From: Medicago truncatula
Lineage: Eukaryota > Streptophyta > Magnoliopsida > Fabales > Fabaceae
NCBI RefSeq assembly: GCF_003473485.1
Contig: NC_053046.1
Location: 32,069,332-32,133,331 of the forward strand
Length of the DNA: 64,000 bases
Direction: 5' to 3'
Shown here: positions 11,443 to 22,619 of the stretch, piece by piece
How the letters are laid out: every line of letters starts with the position of its first letter
Numbering within the stretch: the stretch's first letter is position 1
Made by a program: the position numbers and the translations under genes
Notes under the pieces: model-generated
The model's database searches: none
Seen by the model: the letters and a program-made list of their open reading frames with translations, nothing else
What the model was told of the DNA's origin: nothing

Positions 11443-11700
11443 CTCCCTCCGTCCCGTAATATATGACCCATTTGAAAATGTGTAATTTTGACATAACTTA
11501 CTTTGACCATATTTTTCTACTAATATACAAAGATAAATAATATCGTATAAGATGTCGTTAAATTTGTCTCGATGAATATTTTCAAAATATCAAATTTTCA
11601 TAATTTTTTTTAATATATTATTCAAGATATTTAAGCTCAAAATTATGCATTGACATGCGTTATAAGGTCAACTGTTTCAAGTATTATGAAACAGATGAAA
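11443..11700. mobile_element. Stowaway-type MITE, 258 bp
   Basis: It starts CTCCCTCCGTCCCGTAATAT after TA (11441-11442). The right end is degenerate (GTATTATGAAACAGATGAAA) and is followed by TA (11701-11702). The core (TTTCTACTAATATACAAAGA and onward) aligns with the MITE at 2988-3245, and the length is the same. Confidence 0.75.
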
Positions 11701-11702
11701 TA

Positions 11703-12151
11703 TCTCAAGCTAATAACTTGCGTCACCACTTCCATGTTTCACCATCCACACCCCATTCAAAAGAAAATATTTCAGTCACCGTAGTCATTTTGTAGCGGCT
11801 AGATAAAAAATTAGATTATAGTAGATTATAGTATTACTCATTTTTATGATAGAGAGTAATCCAATCATTTTTTTTAGGGAGTAATCCAATCAATCTTGGT
11901 TTGGCAAAATAATAAGAAAAATCAAAATTAGATTTATCGCAAATATGATGATATGAACTTTTTATTATTTGCACAACTTTTTATACACTAGTCAATTTTC
12001 CATTAAGTTTTTGACGTTGTTCTTGGATTTCGTTGATTAGTTTTTAACAAAGCAGTTTATTTTACTTAGGCATAAATAAATTTACTGTTATTTTATTCAA
12101 AAATATAAAAAAAAAAATCGCTCTTTTTACTTCCTTATTGTGCAAAGCTAC
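11703..12151. other. Spacer without recognised gene
   Basis: AT-rich DNA between two MITEs. Nothing supportable was seen. Confidence 0.4.
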
Positions 12152-12154
12152 TAA

Positions 12155-12503
12155 GGGCATCTCCAACATTGTTCTTTGCTCGGTCCTTAAACTTGAAAAA
12201 CATGTTTTATTTTCTTTTCCATTGGAGTTGGATGACAAGATAGAGAACAGTTGCCCCTAGAGTATAAAAAGTAGAAAGTGTAGGATACAAAAACTAGGGA
12301 AAAGGGAGGGGTGCCCATAGAAGTAGGATAGTGGGGGTTTGGGGTGTATAAAAAGTCATTAATGGAACCCACTTAGAAACATAAACTCAATTTTTGCATC
12401 AGAGTGAAAGTGTTGAAATTTTTGAAAGACACATGTGTCATCTTTGGACCCATATAAAGTGATTTAAGAACAACCAAATGACTCTAGCATTGGAGAGATG
12501 CCC
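12155..12503. mobile_element. PIF/Harbinger-type MITE, 349 bp
   Basis: The termini are GGGCATCTCCAACATTG and, at the right end, CATTGGAGAGATGCCC. The 3-bp duplication TAA flanks it at 12152-12154 and 12504-12506. A TWA duplication with GGGCATCTCCAA ends is the Tourist/Harbinger pattern. No transposase is present. Confidence 0.75.
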
Positions 12504-12506
12504 TAA

Positions 12507-13606
12507 AATATTTCTGAGTTGTATATGCAATGTGAAGGAACAAACTAGAAAACGGTCAAATTAGCAAGACAAACAAAAAAATATGCAAGAAGAGCAGTTG
12601 AATTTGCAATTGTCAAAGATATTGAAAATTGAAATCACCCCAAAAGAAGGAGAAAAATATTCAACTAATATAATGGGTGATAATCGATCACCAACGCCAC
12701 CTCGAAGGAGAAATTTGGGTGATTTCGTCTCAAATCAATTGAACGTTTTATTTTATTTTTTTGAAAATATTGTTTGTTTTTTTTTTTGGTCAATTTTGAA
12801 AATATTGTTTCAACAAAAGATCGTTTCCACTTTGGCGACCATTTTCTAAATCCTCGAGTTTTAGTGTTAACTGGAAATTTTGTTTTCCACACTAAATTTA
12901 CTATTTGGAAATTTCTGTTTTTGACTCTTTAGATATAAAACTTACACTCTCTTTATTTCTGTCGAATAATGTTGTCTAACACCAACATTCTTGGCAAATT
13001 CAATTCGACCGGCAAGACAAAGCTCGTATTTTAATTTCCTTTTATATGATTCAAAGTAGGATTTGTTAAATGTTCAACAGCTTCTAGCCTTCAATCTCCT
13101 GGTTTTAATGCATTGATGTTCATTCATAAATTCAAAATTGCATTATGATATAGCTCTTCAAACGTCGATGATCTTATGAAAATGTTTCTTTGAGATCATA
13201 TAGCCATAGGCATTTTGAGCCAATTCATCTGCATGAAAGTTTTCTATTCAAGTAATATACTTCAGAATCACTTTATCAAATTTAGAAAGTAATATATTAG
13301 CTATTTCAAAATATCTGAATAGATTAAGACTTTCACATTTATAATTATGTTTTAAAACCATGTTCCAAAACCAAATTACCCCTTTATTATCATGAAAGGT
13401 TAAAAAGGTATTGAAAGGTTAGTAAAAAATAGATAAATTCTTATGATTAACAAGTTTGTTAAGTGGTCTCACTCAGTACTATGTATTCTAAAGGGACAAA
13501 TACTACAGACAGCTAAAAATATTAAATTATTTTCAAAAGAGCTTGAACTTTATACAATTTAAAGAGATATTTATATTCTATTTTTCACTTGTAAAGAGGA
13601 AAAACT
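12507..13606. other. Spacer and upstream region of NCR-A
   Basis: AT-rich. The last ~130 bp before the NCR-A ATG contain AAAGAG and TTTATACAATTTAAAGAG, but lack the clear TATA/AAAGAT block of NCR-B, -C and -D. An open frame at 12583-12849 shows no family motif and is probably chance. Confidence 0.4.
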
Positions 13607-13917
13607 ATGAATAAAATTCTCAAGTTTGTTTATGAAATGATTCTATTTCTTTCCTTATTTCATCTTGCAAGGGAAGTTCATGATGTTGGCAAGCCATTTC
13701 TAATCCTTTTCAAATTTCCTTTTTTGCTTTGTTGTTCATACACAATCTTTTATCATGTTTCAGTAACATTATTTTATTATCTTTTTTCATTACAGCACAT
13801 ACTGATATTCCATGTGAACCCGATGCTGATTGTCCAAAATCATTGCATGAGTATTTTGAAATGAAGTGCATTGATAAAAAATGTGAATGGAGTAGGAAGA
13901 CATCTCTGATTCCCTGA
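13607..13917 (+). CDS. NCR peptide gene A (4-Cys) with GC-AG intron
   Basis: Two-exon gene for a 67-aa secreted nodule cysteine-rich peptide. Exon 1 (13607-13688) encodes a signal peptide starting MNKILKFVYEMILFLSL. Exon 2 (13796-13917) encodes the mature peptide with the NCR pattern C-x5-C-x11-C-x4-C. The 107-bp intron begins GCAAGCC where its paralogues have GTAAGCC; only this GC donor (13689-13690) keeps the frame, and the acceptor is TTACAG|C. NCR peptides enter symbiosomes through the secretory pathway and drive bacteroid differentiation in indeterminate nodules. The mature tail is longer than in NCR-C and ends at a TGA. It is the most divergent family member in this window and has the weakest promoter match. 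The call is confident; expression is unknown. Confidence 0.85.
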
Positions 13918-15530
13918 ACACACCACCTATAGAATACATTGAATAGTGATGATGAAACGTCACATATAATATTTTTTGCTATGTTTTTAGTTATTTTATT
14001 TGCATTTGAAAGCAAATAAGAAGTCAATTAGAGGAGATGTCAATGGTTTTAGTAACATTTTGTTTTTATTTGAGTCGTTATAATTCAGTTTTATCCTAAA
14101 TTATCCAACTTCATTGGTGTTTTGAGTCTTTTTAGTGAAAAATTATGTAAATCGGCAACACAAGACATCATGTGAAGGATGAGGATATGAAGACTCCTGA
14201 TACGCACATGCGCGCACGTACCATGTGCCATACGTATACATTGCGAGCAAAATGTGTTTTCTTGTTTTTCAAGATGGATCGGTGGAAAAACCCAATTTTT
14301 TCTCTTAAATCCTAAGTAATGATGTGCTATATATATAGACCCTTGCACACTCTTCTAATTATTCAGAAAGTTCGTAGGACAAGGAAAGGTTCAAGCATCA
14401 GAGCTTTAAGGCAGAGGATCTTGATTCTCCTCTTGTTCTCTCTAGGGCATGCTTGTCTATTGCTTTGTAATGGTATGCTGTCATGTGCAACTAAACCTCT
14501 TTGATCAGGGTTCCACGAGAAACCCCTTCTTATTTTTTGGATTCAATTAATAAAGTTTTTATTCAGTTTATGATTTAAGTGTTTGATTTAATTTGTATAT
14601 GTTTGTTTCTATACCATATCGTAGATGAACCATATTAGAATTGATGACCCTAATTTCATCTGAATTGCGACAATATTAAAATAAAACTTCCACTTATTCA
14701 TCATGGGATCATGTTCTACTTTCTTAAATCAAACGACATGTCATAAACTAATAATCTTCGAAGTCGGAAGGGGGATTCAAGGATTTCCTATCGCCGTTAT
14801 ACTTCTCAATCACCAAACCTAATCTCGCATGTTGATAGAAAAATTAAAACCCTGCAAACCACTTCATCTTTTCTAAAATCTTTTATTTCAAATAAATTCC
14901 GCTAATTATCAATTTGAACGACAATCTCTATATAGAAACAATAACTTACTACTTTACTACTACTTGAATATTATTTGGTGAACTTGTAAATCATACACCA
15001 TCAAATAGTTAGGATGAAACATAACTTTTATCTTACTTCGAATCTTATAAATTTACTTTATTGTTACACATATAATTTTCAAACACTTAAATTTATATTA
15101 CTCTTACCTTTTAATTAGATTTAATAGCATCAGATGCCTTGTTCGGGTTAAGAATATATGCGTTAAGAAGATATGTATTCTTGTATTATAGACTAATGTT
15201 ATTTAACATATTTTTTATTTTATAATAATGACATGACATGTTATTTAAAAGAAACGAATATTAATATGTGTTAAAGAATCATAATAAAGACTAAAGATCG
15301 AAATTCCTATTTTACCCGATCAGTATTTAAATAACTTTGTTAAAATTGTATATCGTCATTTCTAAAATTTATTATTCTACATGACGATGGACAAAATTTT
15401 AGAATAGATTGGAAAATAATACAAATAAGATAAATAATGACTAGTTGAAGCTCAAATTCAACTAATTTTAGAATAGGCCAACGCAATAATAACAATATCA
15501 ATGTTAGTGGTTGAAGCTCAAATTCAAAAT
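13918..15530. other. Downstream of NCR-A; retroelement-like remnants
   Basis: Mostly non-coding. The stretch 14540-14625 (GGATTCAATTAATAAAGTTT and onward) aligns with 26510-26590, so part of it is a dispersed repeat, perhaps an LTR fragment. No intact gene was seen. Confidence 0.4.
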
Positions 15531-15535
15531 TAACT

Positions 15536-15690
15536 AGTTGAATGGGCTACAGAGATCTAAGTACAAGTCCGGGAGAATGCAAAAAAATTTCGTATAGGAG
15601 ATTGAGTTATTGCGTTAGCAAAACAAATTAAATGTGCATTATATGTTATGTTCATATATTACAAAAGTTGTCATTTATTTATTGTACTAG
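15536..15690 (+). pseudogene. NCR gene remnant (3' end only)
   Basis: GAATGGGCTACAGAGATCTAA and the following ~130 bp align with the last codons and 3' UTR of NCR-C (25030-25190), including AGGAGATTGA(G/C)T and GTTAGCAAAACAAAT. The signal peptide, intron and cysteine-bearing part are missing. It is the 5' edge of a duplicated block that continues to about 16870. Confidence 0.7.
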
Positions 15691-16870
15691 AACTTTGTAG
15701 TTGATCACCATTTCTTATTTTTTATAACTGAAGAATTCAGTGGAACAATACTATTTAGCGAACAGGGTGCTCAATCCTTTTGATGGGTGATTCGATTATC
15801 ACATCTTTGCCAACAAAAAACTAACAACAATTCATCTTCCTTAACCTGGATCTCCATTTGGAAACAAATGACCCCTTGGTTAGGGACCTTTTAGTTAGGT
15901 GAATGATTATATAAAGATTTATTGCAAGGTTATACTGTTTCTCCAACTTCGATTTAGGTATTTGCGTTCGCTAGGGTTTGCGTTGAGTTTTGACTTATAA
16001 TTTTATGTATTGTATTGTATTGTGTAGTAACCTGAAATCATGACACGATTGGTCCAACTCATGGCACGATTTGATAGGATCTAAAACACTATTAATTAAG
16101 CACTTCTTGACCCATTTGTTAAGTAAGCTTGGTGAATCTCATGGAAACCAAATGAGTAAACTTTTAGGGTAATTAGATACTAAAGGTTGAGGGTCTTTAG
16201 GTGATGTTCAAAGCTTCAAGATGTTATCTTGGAGAACCAAAATATGTGGCTTTGGGAAAAGGTTGGTGCCTTTTGGGGAGATATTCATGGGGTTGGGAAA
16301 CACATGAGTAGAGAGTATTGTGAAACAACTATGGTGAGTGAAATCATTTATTCTTTTGTTCATGGGAAGAGATTGGGAAATGGGTATAAATTAGGTTTGC
16401 TCTTTGTGACTATAGATTGGGAAATGGGTATAATTTATTGTAACCATTTTGTATCTCTTTGTAAAGAACTAATTGATAGTGAAGTGGAGAGATCTCTCTC
16501 CCCTAGAGTAAGTCATTGTTGGACCGAACAAGGTAAACATTTCTTGGTGTGTTTGTTTCTCTACTCTCTTTATCTTGTTTATTCTTTGGTTTAATTGTTT
16601 TACATTTGGTTGCTAGATTAGATCTAGATATGTTGTTGCTTTTACCTTATTTCGGTTATTGGGTGCCATTGATGCTTGCCCCACGAATCTAAATATTATT
16701 GATGTAAGATTTAGAGTGTCAGAATTCACAACAATTTGCTTTTTTCGGCCACCATTTTCAGTTGCTTTCACCGTATTTCTCTGGCTTTGGGATCTGATAT
16801 TTGTGGTGAGACACAACCGTGTTGATGCTTCACGCATTACAAAGGTTGATCACATCATCGTGCTCCTTTG
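15691..16870. repeat. Segmental duplicate of 25190-26500
   Basis: Long stretches match the region behind NCR-C, for example CTCAATCCTTTTGATGGGTG (15771 and 25391) and TCATTGTTGGACCGAACA (about 16512 and 26205). The pairing extends the NCR remnant upstream of it, so this is a copy of an NCR-plus-flank block. Open frames inside (such as 16229-16594) are not conserved between copies and are judged non-coding. Confidence 0.65.
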
Positions 16871-17089
16871 AACCACATATCTAGGCTCACGGTTTCTGCT
16901 ACTGATTGTTGACAATTTAGGGTTTGGTCACGATGAACATGGCTCTTCCTATCTGCAATTGGAAATGTGTTCTGATAGCTACTAATTTAAGTGATGGCCA
17001 GCAACACTAGGTGAAACAACGTTCGTTTGCACAATAAGTTTTGAATCAGGATGATGTCTTTGTTCGCAACTTTGAAAACCTTTCATTGA

Positions 17090-18150
17090 GGGTCATTCTG
17101 TTTGTGTCAAACTAACTCCGGAAATTTATGATCGTCGAATTGAGGTTTGTAAAAACAATCTTAATGGACTTTTGGTAATGAGGATAGGAGACAAGCCTCT
17201 AACATTCCAGAACCTTACTATGAAGCTTCCAAAATCTGGAAGGAATTTGGCCAATGGCACCTAATATATCTGGGTCGAGGTTTCTTTGAGTTCCAGTATG
17301 CCGCTAAAGATGAAAAGATGAAGGCTTGGTCTATTGGAACATACAACCTCACACCTGGTTTTCTCATGCTCTCTAAATGGGAACTTGACTCTAATCCGTA
17401 CACAGAAAAACAATCACACGTTGAGGTATGGATTAGACTTTTTCACTTACCACAAGAATATTGGTTTCCTCAAACCCTACTAGAAATTGCCAATGGTGTC
17501 GGTACACCTTTATTGATTGATGAAGCGACAAAAAAAAGAGATTTTGGTCATTGTGCATGTATACTAGTTGTCATTGATGTTTATTAGAAGCACTTTTATG
17601 ACGAGGTTATGGTTGAGCATGAGGGATATGCCTAATGTTCCCGTTGTGTGCGAATGGCTTCCAGTATTTTACACCAATTGTTTTACTATTGGGCATTCGA
17701 TAAAGCTTTGTAACAAACTCCATCCTAAATAGAAAACTGACCAGCATAAGGAGAAGGGAAATTCTTCCAAGCTCCTTATTACTATCAATGATGACAATTC
17801 TCCTAAAGACCCTCCTGTGAACAATTCTAAAGCTACCCCTGAGCAGGATGAACAGCCGAATGCAGATTTTATGGATGAAACCCCAAAAGATGATCCGGTG
17901 AAAAATTCTACTCAAATCCCCAAGGAGAACCAGCCTAAAGTTTTTTCTAAAAATGAAGGTAACAAGAACTCGCAACCAGACCCTATTCTTGTTGAAAATC
18001 ATGTTGATGGACATGACAACTCTTGGAAAAAGATTAAGCTACTAGTAATGATAATGATACCAATGTCACACATCACAAAAAAACTGAGATTCCATAAAAT
18101 GATTGCACTTTTAAAGAGGATTTGGATTCAGACTCTGAGGTAATATCCTC
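17090..18150 (+). pseudogene. DUF4283-type ORF (LINE/retroelement ORF1-like), broken
   Basis: The plus-strand frame at about 17110-17587 reads through IYDRRIEVCKNNLNGLL, then GDKPLTF, then WSIGTYNLTPGFLMLSKWEL and VEVWIRLFHLPQEYW. These are hallmarks of the plant DUF4283 domain, usually the first ORF of LINE-type elements or their domesticated relatives. A TAG ends the frame at 17585, and matching sequence resumes behind it (KHFYDEVMVEHEGYA), then stops again. A Ser/Pro/Asp-rich tail follows (about 17817-18143). The zinc knuckle expected after DUF4283 is damaged. The element is dead; the family call is firm and the element type is inferred. Confidence 0.7.
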
Positions 18151-19550
18151 TACGCAAGTCCCCTCATACCAAACAACCTCTCCAATGAAACTACATACTC
18201 CACCCTTTTCCCCAAATCTTTCACCATCTTGCGAATGCACTTAATCTGAGCACACACCTTCACCAAATCATTCTCCAGCCAAAAACCTTGAGGGCATGGC
18301 ATCTTCTGAAATCTCGTGTATCCCATCTCCAAACCCTTTAATAGCAGACAATTATATACCTCTATCAGTTGTATGACCATCTGAGACTATCCAAGTGTCT
18401 GATGATGAATCGATGAAGAAATAGCTGAGAAGGTCAAAAAATTAGCTGCTAATGTAGAAAACCATTACACCCTCTACCAAAACAAACAATCAGACATAGA
18501 TGCTCTTGAACAACATCTATATGGTGAACTTCACTCCTTAACCTCAACATTAACTGAGTGTGACCCTGCAATTGCAGCTATACCCATAACTACAGTTGCA
18601 CCCCATCCTATCTTTGTACAAATCATAGAAACTACCACAAAAATCCAAACCACATATATTCCCATCAACACAGTTTGATATTCTTCCTAACCAAGTATCA
18701 TATACTAACCAAACAATCATTGAAACCATTCCCACTCAAACCGACTCTGAGATCAGCAGAAACTGTCTTAGAAGTCATTACTCTCACAACCTCTAAACCA
18801 GTCTCAGAAGTCATACCCTCAGAATCCACTCCTAAAACCACCTATGAACCAACTTCTAAGAATACGAGAGTACAAGATGTTATGTCAGATTCTCATTTTG
18901 ACACAATAGTCTTGTATTTCTCATAAGCCTCCATGTCTCATACTTCTCCACGCAGACAAACAACCTATAACCTGGACCATCTTTCTCATTTATAATCTCA
19001 CAATAAACTTGTGGAAATTTTTATAATCATTTATTGTAGAGTTCAGGAACTGTTTGCTAAAAGACTCAAAACTTTCAGCATTGAAGACTACGCTGCTAAG
19101 TGGGATGAACTGAGAGCTCAAGTGGATTCTGCGTTGGTAATTCTAAAGGCAGTAGGATCAGAATATGTGGAAGCCAACGTAGAGGAAATCTATGCTTTGT
19201 TTGCTGATGTACTTAACCAAATGGATATGGTGGAGCTTAGGCACAATTCTATTAAGTAGCTAGAAGCTCCTAGGATTGCTATTGTTGCTGATGATCTTGG
19301 TGAAACATCTCTTCTTCCCTTTTGTCTCAAACTATCTTCACAAGATCTGACTTGCAGCCAGAACATCTGTTTGTCAGGAGAAGTTTACTGGAAGATCATG
19401 CTCTAGAGGTATTTAAGACTGAAATTAAAGAAGAACTTGCAGCTCAGAGGAAGAAGAAAGAAGAACTTGAAGCTCATATTGGGAATGTAATTGCTAGACA
19501 AGAGTCAATGGAAGCAAAACAAGATGAGATGAGATATGACATGCCATGAA
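18150..19550 (+). pseudogene. Unrecognised retroelement-like coding fragments
   Basis: Plus-strand open pieces at 18675-18926 (Thr/Ser/Pro/Glu-rich), 19011-19259 and 19322-19549 are separated by stops. The last two are predicted helical and charged; 19322-19549 contains runs such as EIKEELAAQRKKKEELEA, a likely coiled coil. They may be decayed parts of the same retroelement as the DUF4283 piece or of another one. I do not recognise the family. Confidence 0.35.
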
Positions 19551-19555
19551 GGCAA

Positions 19556-19814
19556 GGGTGAACTTAGATTGTCACTAGACTACTCATTTTATACACGAGT
19601 TAAAAATCATATAAATCATTGGGTTTTTTTACTCAATGATTTAATCAACCACAAAAATTGGTCATACAATATGTTCTACTAGTGCATAACATGTTCTTAC
19701 TCCAATGGTGCATTTTATCAACAAATACTTTTACCATAGTAAACAAAATTTGTCCCTATACTATCACAAAAGGGTAAAAAAAGTAATGAATAGATGGTTA
19801 CAAAATAATTAATT
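19556..19814 (+). promoter_or_regulatory. Distal NCR-B upstream block (conserved among NCR genes)
   Basis: Starts GTGAACTTAGATTGTCACTA and aligns with blocks upstream of NCR-C (24400-24640), NCR-D (28085-28360) and, more weakly, NCR-E (about 32140-32350). Shared words include CTCAATGATTTAATCAACCA and GTTCTTACTCCAATGGTGCA. In NCR-B the block is cut from its gene by the element at 19815-21871. Confidence 0.65.
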
Positions 19815-21871
19815 GGGTTAATAGGTCTTTACCCCCTATAATATAGGGCACTTTTGGTTTTGCCCCTTGTAAATTTTTTTTTTTAGATTCCGTCCTTGTA
19901 AAATGAAGATTCTTCAAGATTGCACCCTGAGCCCTGTGACTCAGCAGAATCTATGATGTGGCAATTGTTTTTTATTTTTCATTTTTTTTTGGATGCCAAG
20001 TGTAAAAAATAATTTACATGTCATTTTTTACAAGAAGAAACTTATTGCATTTCATTCAAAATAATAGTAGAGATGCAAGATGGAATCCTAATATGAATAT
20101 GGAAACTAGCAAGACGCAAAGCCACTCTAGCAAAGCTATGAGCGACTTCGTTGGCTTGTCTCCGAATGAACCTAACATCAGAGGTTACTAAATCATAAGC
20201 TAATAGACGTCTACAATCATTAATAACTGCGCTAAAATTAGAGACGCCACTAGTACTACCATAAAGACTGTCTACCACAATTTTGGAGTCAAGCTCAAAG
20301 TCCACAATACCTAGTTGCAAATCACGAACCCACTGCATTGCTGATAACAAACCCAAAGCCTCACCCAAATCGACATCAAGGAGCGGAGTCATCCATTCAG
20401 TCTTGGCTAAAACAAAACGACCTTCTTCATCTCGAATGCAAACACCAATACCAACCCGATTCCAAGCTTGAGAAAAGGACGCATCAACATTACAAGTAAA
20501 TCTACCGGGACTTGGTTTAATCCACTTCAAATCATTCGGGGTGGAAGGATTTTGAGGGCTAGGATGCCGAATATTCTGAGCATTCCTCCAGCTAGTAAGA
20601 AGAGAACCTGCACGAGCACAAATATCTTGAGCGGTATCAGTGATGTTGTTCCATACCTTATTGTTTCGATGCTTCCAAATACTCCAAAGAGTCACACTAA
20701 AAATTTGCTTTTGCTGCTGATCCAGGTGTTGTAAGATAGCAAACACATTGGTTGGAAAACTGACATTAATATCAAAGACAGCCATCAAAGGGCTCCATAA
20801 GCCAATATGTTGCCAACAAAGCATACTTTTACTGCACATAAAGAACAAATGGTTGCTATCCTCTCCGAAATCATCACACACTGCACACCTGTCAGTGCAT
20901 TGAACTCCTTTAGATTGCAAACGAATTCTCATGGGCAAGCAATTACGGCAAGCTCGCCAAAGGAAATTCTTAACTTTCGGGGGCAATTTTAAGCTCCAGA
21001 TACAATTCCAGTTACCCGGTACACGGTGTTGAACACTTGCCATATCATGATTCAGAATATCTTTATAAGCACTTTTAACTGAATAATTACCATCCCTTTC
21101 AAATTTCCAAACAGGCATATCATGAGTTACCGAAGGAAGCAACGGAGTGTTAAAAATATTTCTGGCAGTACTAGAGTCAAAGAAAGTATTAATGAGCTCC
21201 ATATTCCACTGTTTCTGGGGTGTAATCAACAAGTCAGAAACAGTGATGGAAGGCCACTCCGATTGATGATGAGTTGAAGGTAAAATTCGTTCAATTTTAC
21301 TGATCCAAGGATGATCCCAAACTGATATCGTTCAGATTAAATAGTTGGAATTTAAAAATATTTATATCCAAATTTTTAAAAATTAAAATATTTTCCAGAA
21401 TTTTCATTCTTTGTAGAAAAAATTAAAAAAACTTTTTTATTTCGAAAAAAATCTGAATGTTTTTTAATTTCGAAAAAGATAAGACAATTTTCTATTTCGG
21501 AAAAAAATCTAAATGTTTTTTAATTTTTGGAATAAAAATCTAATTTTTTTTCGATTTAAAAAAATAGTTTGAATTTTTTCAGATTTTTTAAAATATGATT
21601 TTCGTTTTTTTAAATTTTATTTTTTATTTTAATTTTTTTAAATAAAAATGACGTAAAAAAACTATTTTTTTACACGTGGCAAGCAAAAAAAAATAAAAAA
21701 TAAAAATAAAAAGCCATGTAGGTGTCACATCATAGATTCTGCTGAGTCACAGGGCTCAGGGGGCAATCTTGAAGAATCTTCATTTTACAAGGACGGAATC
21801 TAAAAAAAAAAAATTACAGGGGGCAAAATCAATAGTGCCCTATATTAAGGGGGGTAAAGACCTATTAACCC
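19815..21871. mobile_element. Pack-MULE-like element, 2,057 bp, long TIRs
   Basis: A perfect 9-bp duplication, TAATTAATT, flanks it (19806-19814 and 21872-21880). The ends are inverted repeats of at least 150 bp starting GGGTTAATAGGTCTTTACCC, including TAGATTCCGTCCTTGTAAAA and CTGTGACTCAGCAGAATCTA. It has no transposase. The interior carries a minus-strand zf-RVT/RNase H open frame whose 5' side has no start codon, as expected for a captured fragment. The empty site is readable in the NCR-D paralogue (about 28345: GAATTAATTGTTATGATTAG). Confidence 0.85.
20042..21232 (-). CDS. zf-RVT plus RNase H open frame carried in the Pack-MULE
   Basis: Open frame of 396 codons; the frame stays open upstream to about 21330 (VWDHPWISKIERIL) without an ATG, so the true start is uncertain. 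The N-terminal half is the reverse-transcriptase zinc-binding module: FLWRACRNCLPMR, then CAVC and HLFFMC supplying the Cys/His ligands. The C-terminal half is an RVT_3 RNase H domain: NVDASF (first Asp), GEALGLL (Glu), ELDSK (second Asp), then a RRQANEVAHSFAR helix where the usual fourth acidic residue is His. In LINEs this pair follows the reverse transcriptase; here no RT precedes it. It lies wholly inside a MULE-type element, so it is probably captured cargo. No evidence of expression. Confidence 0.7.
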   Translation of the reverse strand: MLITPQKQWNMELINTFFDSSTARNIFNTPLLPSVTHDMPVWKFERDGNYSVKSAYKDILNHDMASVQHRVPGNWNCIWSLKLPPKVKNFLWRACRNCLPMRIRLQSKGVQCTDRCAVCDDFGEDSNHLFFMCSKSMLCWQHIGLWSPLMAVFDINVSFPTNVFAILQHLDQQQKQIFSVTLWSIWKHRNNKVWNNITDTAQDICARAGSLLTSWRNAQNIRHPSPQNPSTPNDLKWIKPSPGRFTCNVDASFSQAWNRVGIGVCIRDEEGRFVLAKTEWMTPLLDVDLGEALGLLSAMQWVRDLQLGIVDFELDSKIVVDSLYGSTSGVSNFSAVINDCRRLLAYDLVTSDVRFIRRQANEVAHSFARVALRLASFHIHIRIPSCISTIILNEMQ

Positions 21872-22002
21872 TAATTAATTGTTATGATTGGCAAAGTTTG
21901 TTAAGTGACTACTATCTTATTAAATGTGTTAAATACACAAACTCAACACATTGATATACTCAAGAGCTATTTAATTGTAATAATAATTTTGTGAAGGGTT
22001 TT

Positions 22003-22072
22003 TAACTCTTCATAAGAGCTAAAAATTAGTTTAATTTTTTTCGAGAATATGAAATACACTATAAAAGATCAA
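22003..22072 (+). promoter_or_regulatory. NCR-B core promoter with CTCTT and TATA/AAAGAT
   Basis: TTTAACTCTTCATAAG (22001-22016) is followed about 55 bp later by ACACTATAAAAGATC (22056-22070), 40 bp before the ATG. AAAGAT and CTCTT are the two nodulin consensus motifs (NODCON1/OSE1 and NODCON2/OSE2), and the TATA box overlaps AAAGAT. Confidence 0.6.
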
Positions 22073-22109
22073 ATCATACTCTATATTTCACAATGAAAGA
22101 CGAAAAACT

Positions 22110-22447
22110 ATGATTGAAACTCTCAAATTTGTTTATGCAATGATTCTTTTTCTTTCCTTATTTCTTATCACATCAGAAGTTGGTGGTTGTAAGCCATATT
22201 TTCATCCATTTTGAATTTCCTTCTTTGCTTTGTAGTTCATACACAACTTTTTTTTTTATCATGTTTTAGCAACATTATTTTATTATATTTCTTCATTGTA
22301 GTGTATATTGGATGTGAAACGGATCGCGATTATCCACCGTTAGCAAACAAGACTTTTTATCTGAAGTGCATTGATAAAAAATGTGAATGGACTGTCACTG
22401 ATTCTCTAAGTACAAGATCCGGAAGAATGCAAAAACTTTCCATATAA
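22110..22447 (+). CDS. NCR peptide gene B, second conserved Cys replaced by Tyr
   Basis: Two exons: 22110-22188 (signal peptide, MIETLKFVYAMILFLSLF) and 22302-22447, with a 113-bp GT-AG intron (GTAAGCC...TTGTAG). The spliced product is 74 aa. The mature part aligns residue for residue with NCR-C, but the second cysteine codon TGT is TAT, giving DRDYP in place of DADCP. Three cysteines remain (GCE, LKC, KKC), so one normal disulfide cannot form. The C-terminus runs ~20 residues past the family end, because the position of the NCR-C stop now reads through into TDSLSTRSGRM. Promoter and splice sites look functional. It may be decaying or have changed function; the frame is intact. Confidence 0.82.
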
Positions 22448-22619
22448 GAGAATGAGTTTTTGAAATGTGCATTATATGTTATGTTCGAATATTACAAGTG
22501 TTGTCATTTATTTATTGTATTAGAACAATGGTTTTATTTATTTTTCCTAGAACCTTGCTTTTCTTATTTTATACTCTAATATTATTGTAAGACAACAAAG
22601 ATTGTGTTTTAATAAAATT

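Noticed and set aside
12583..12849. 88-codon plus-strand open frame
   Set aside because: Phe/Lys-rich translation of AT-rich DNA, overlapping an equally long antisense frame; no family motif.
16229..16594. 121-codon plus-strand open frame
   Set aside because: The duplicate at 25900-26270 does not keep the frame open, so it is not under coding constraint.
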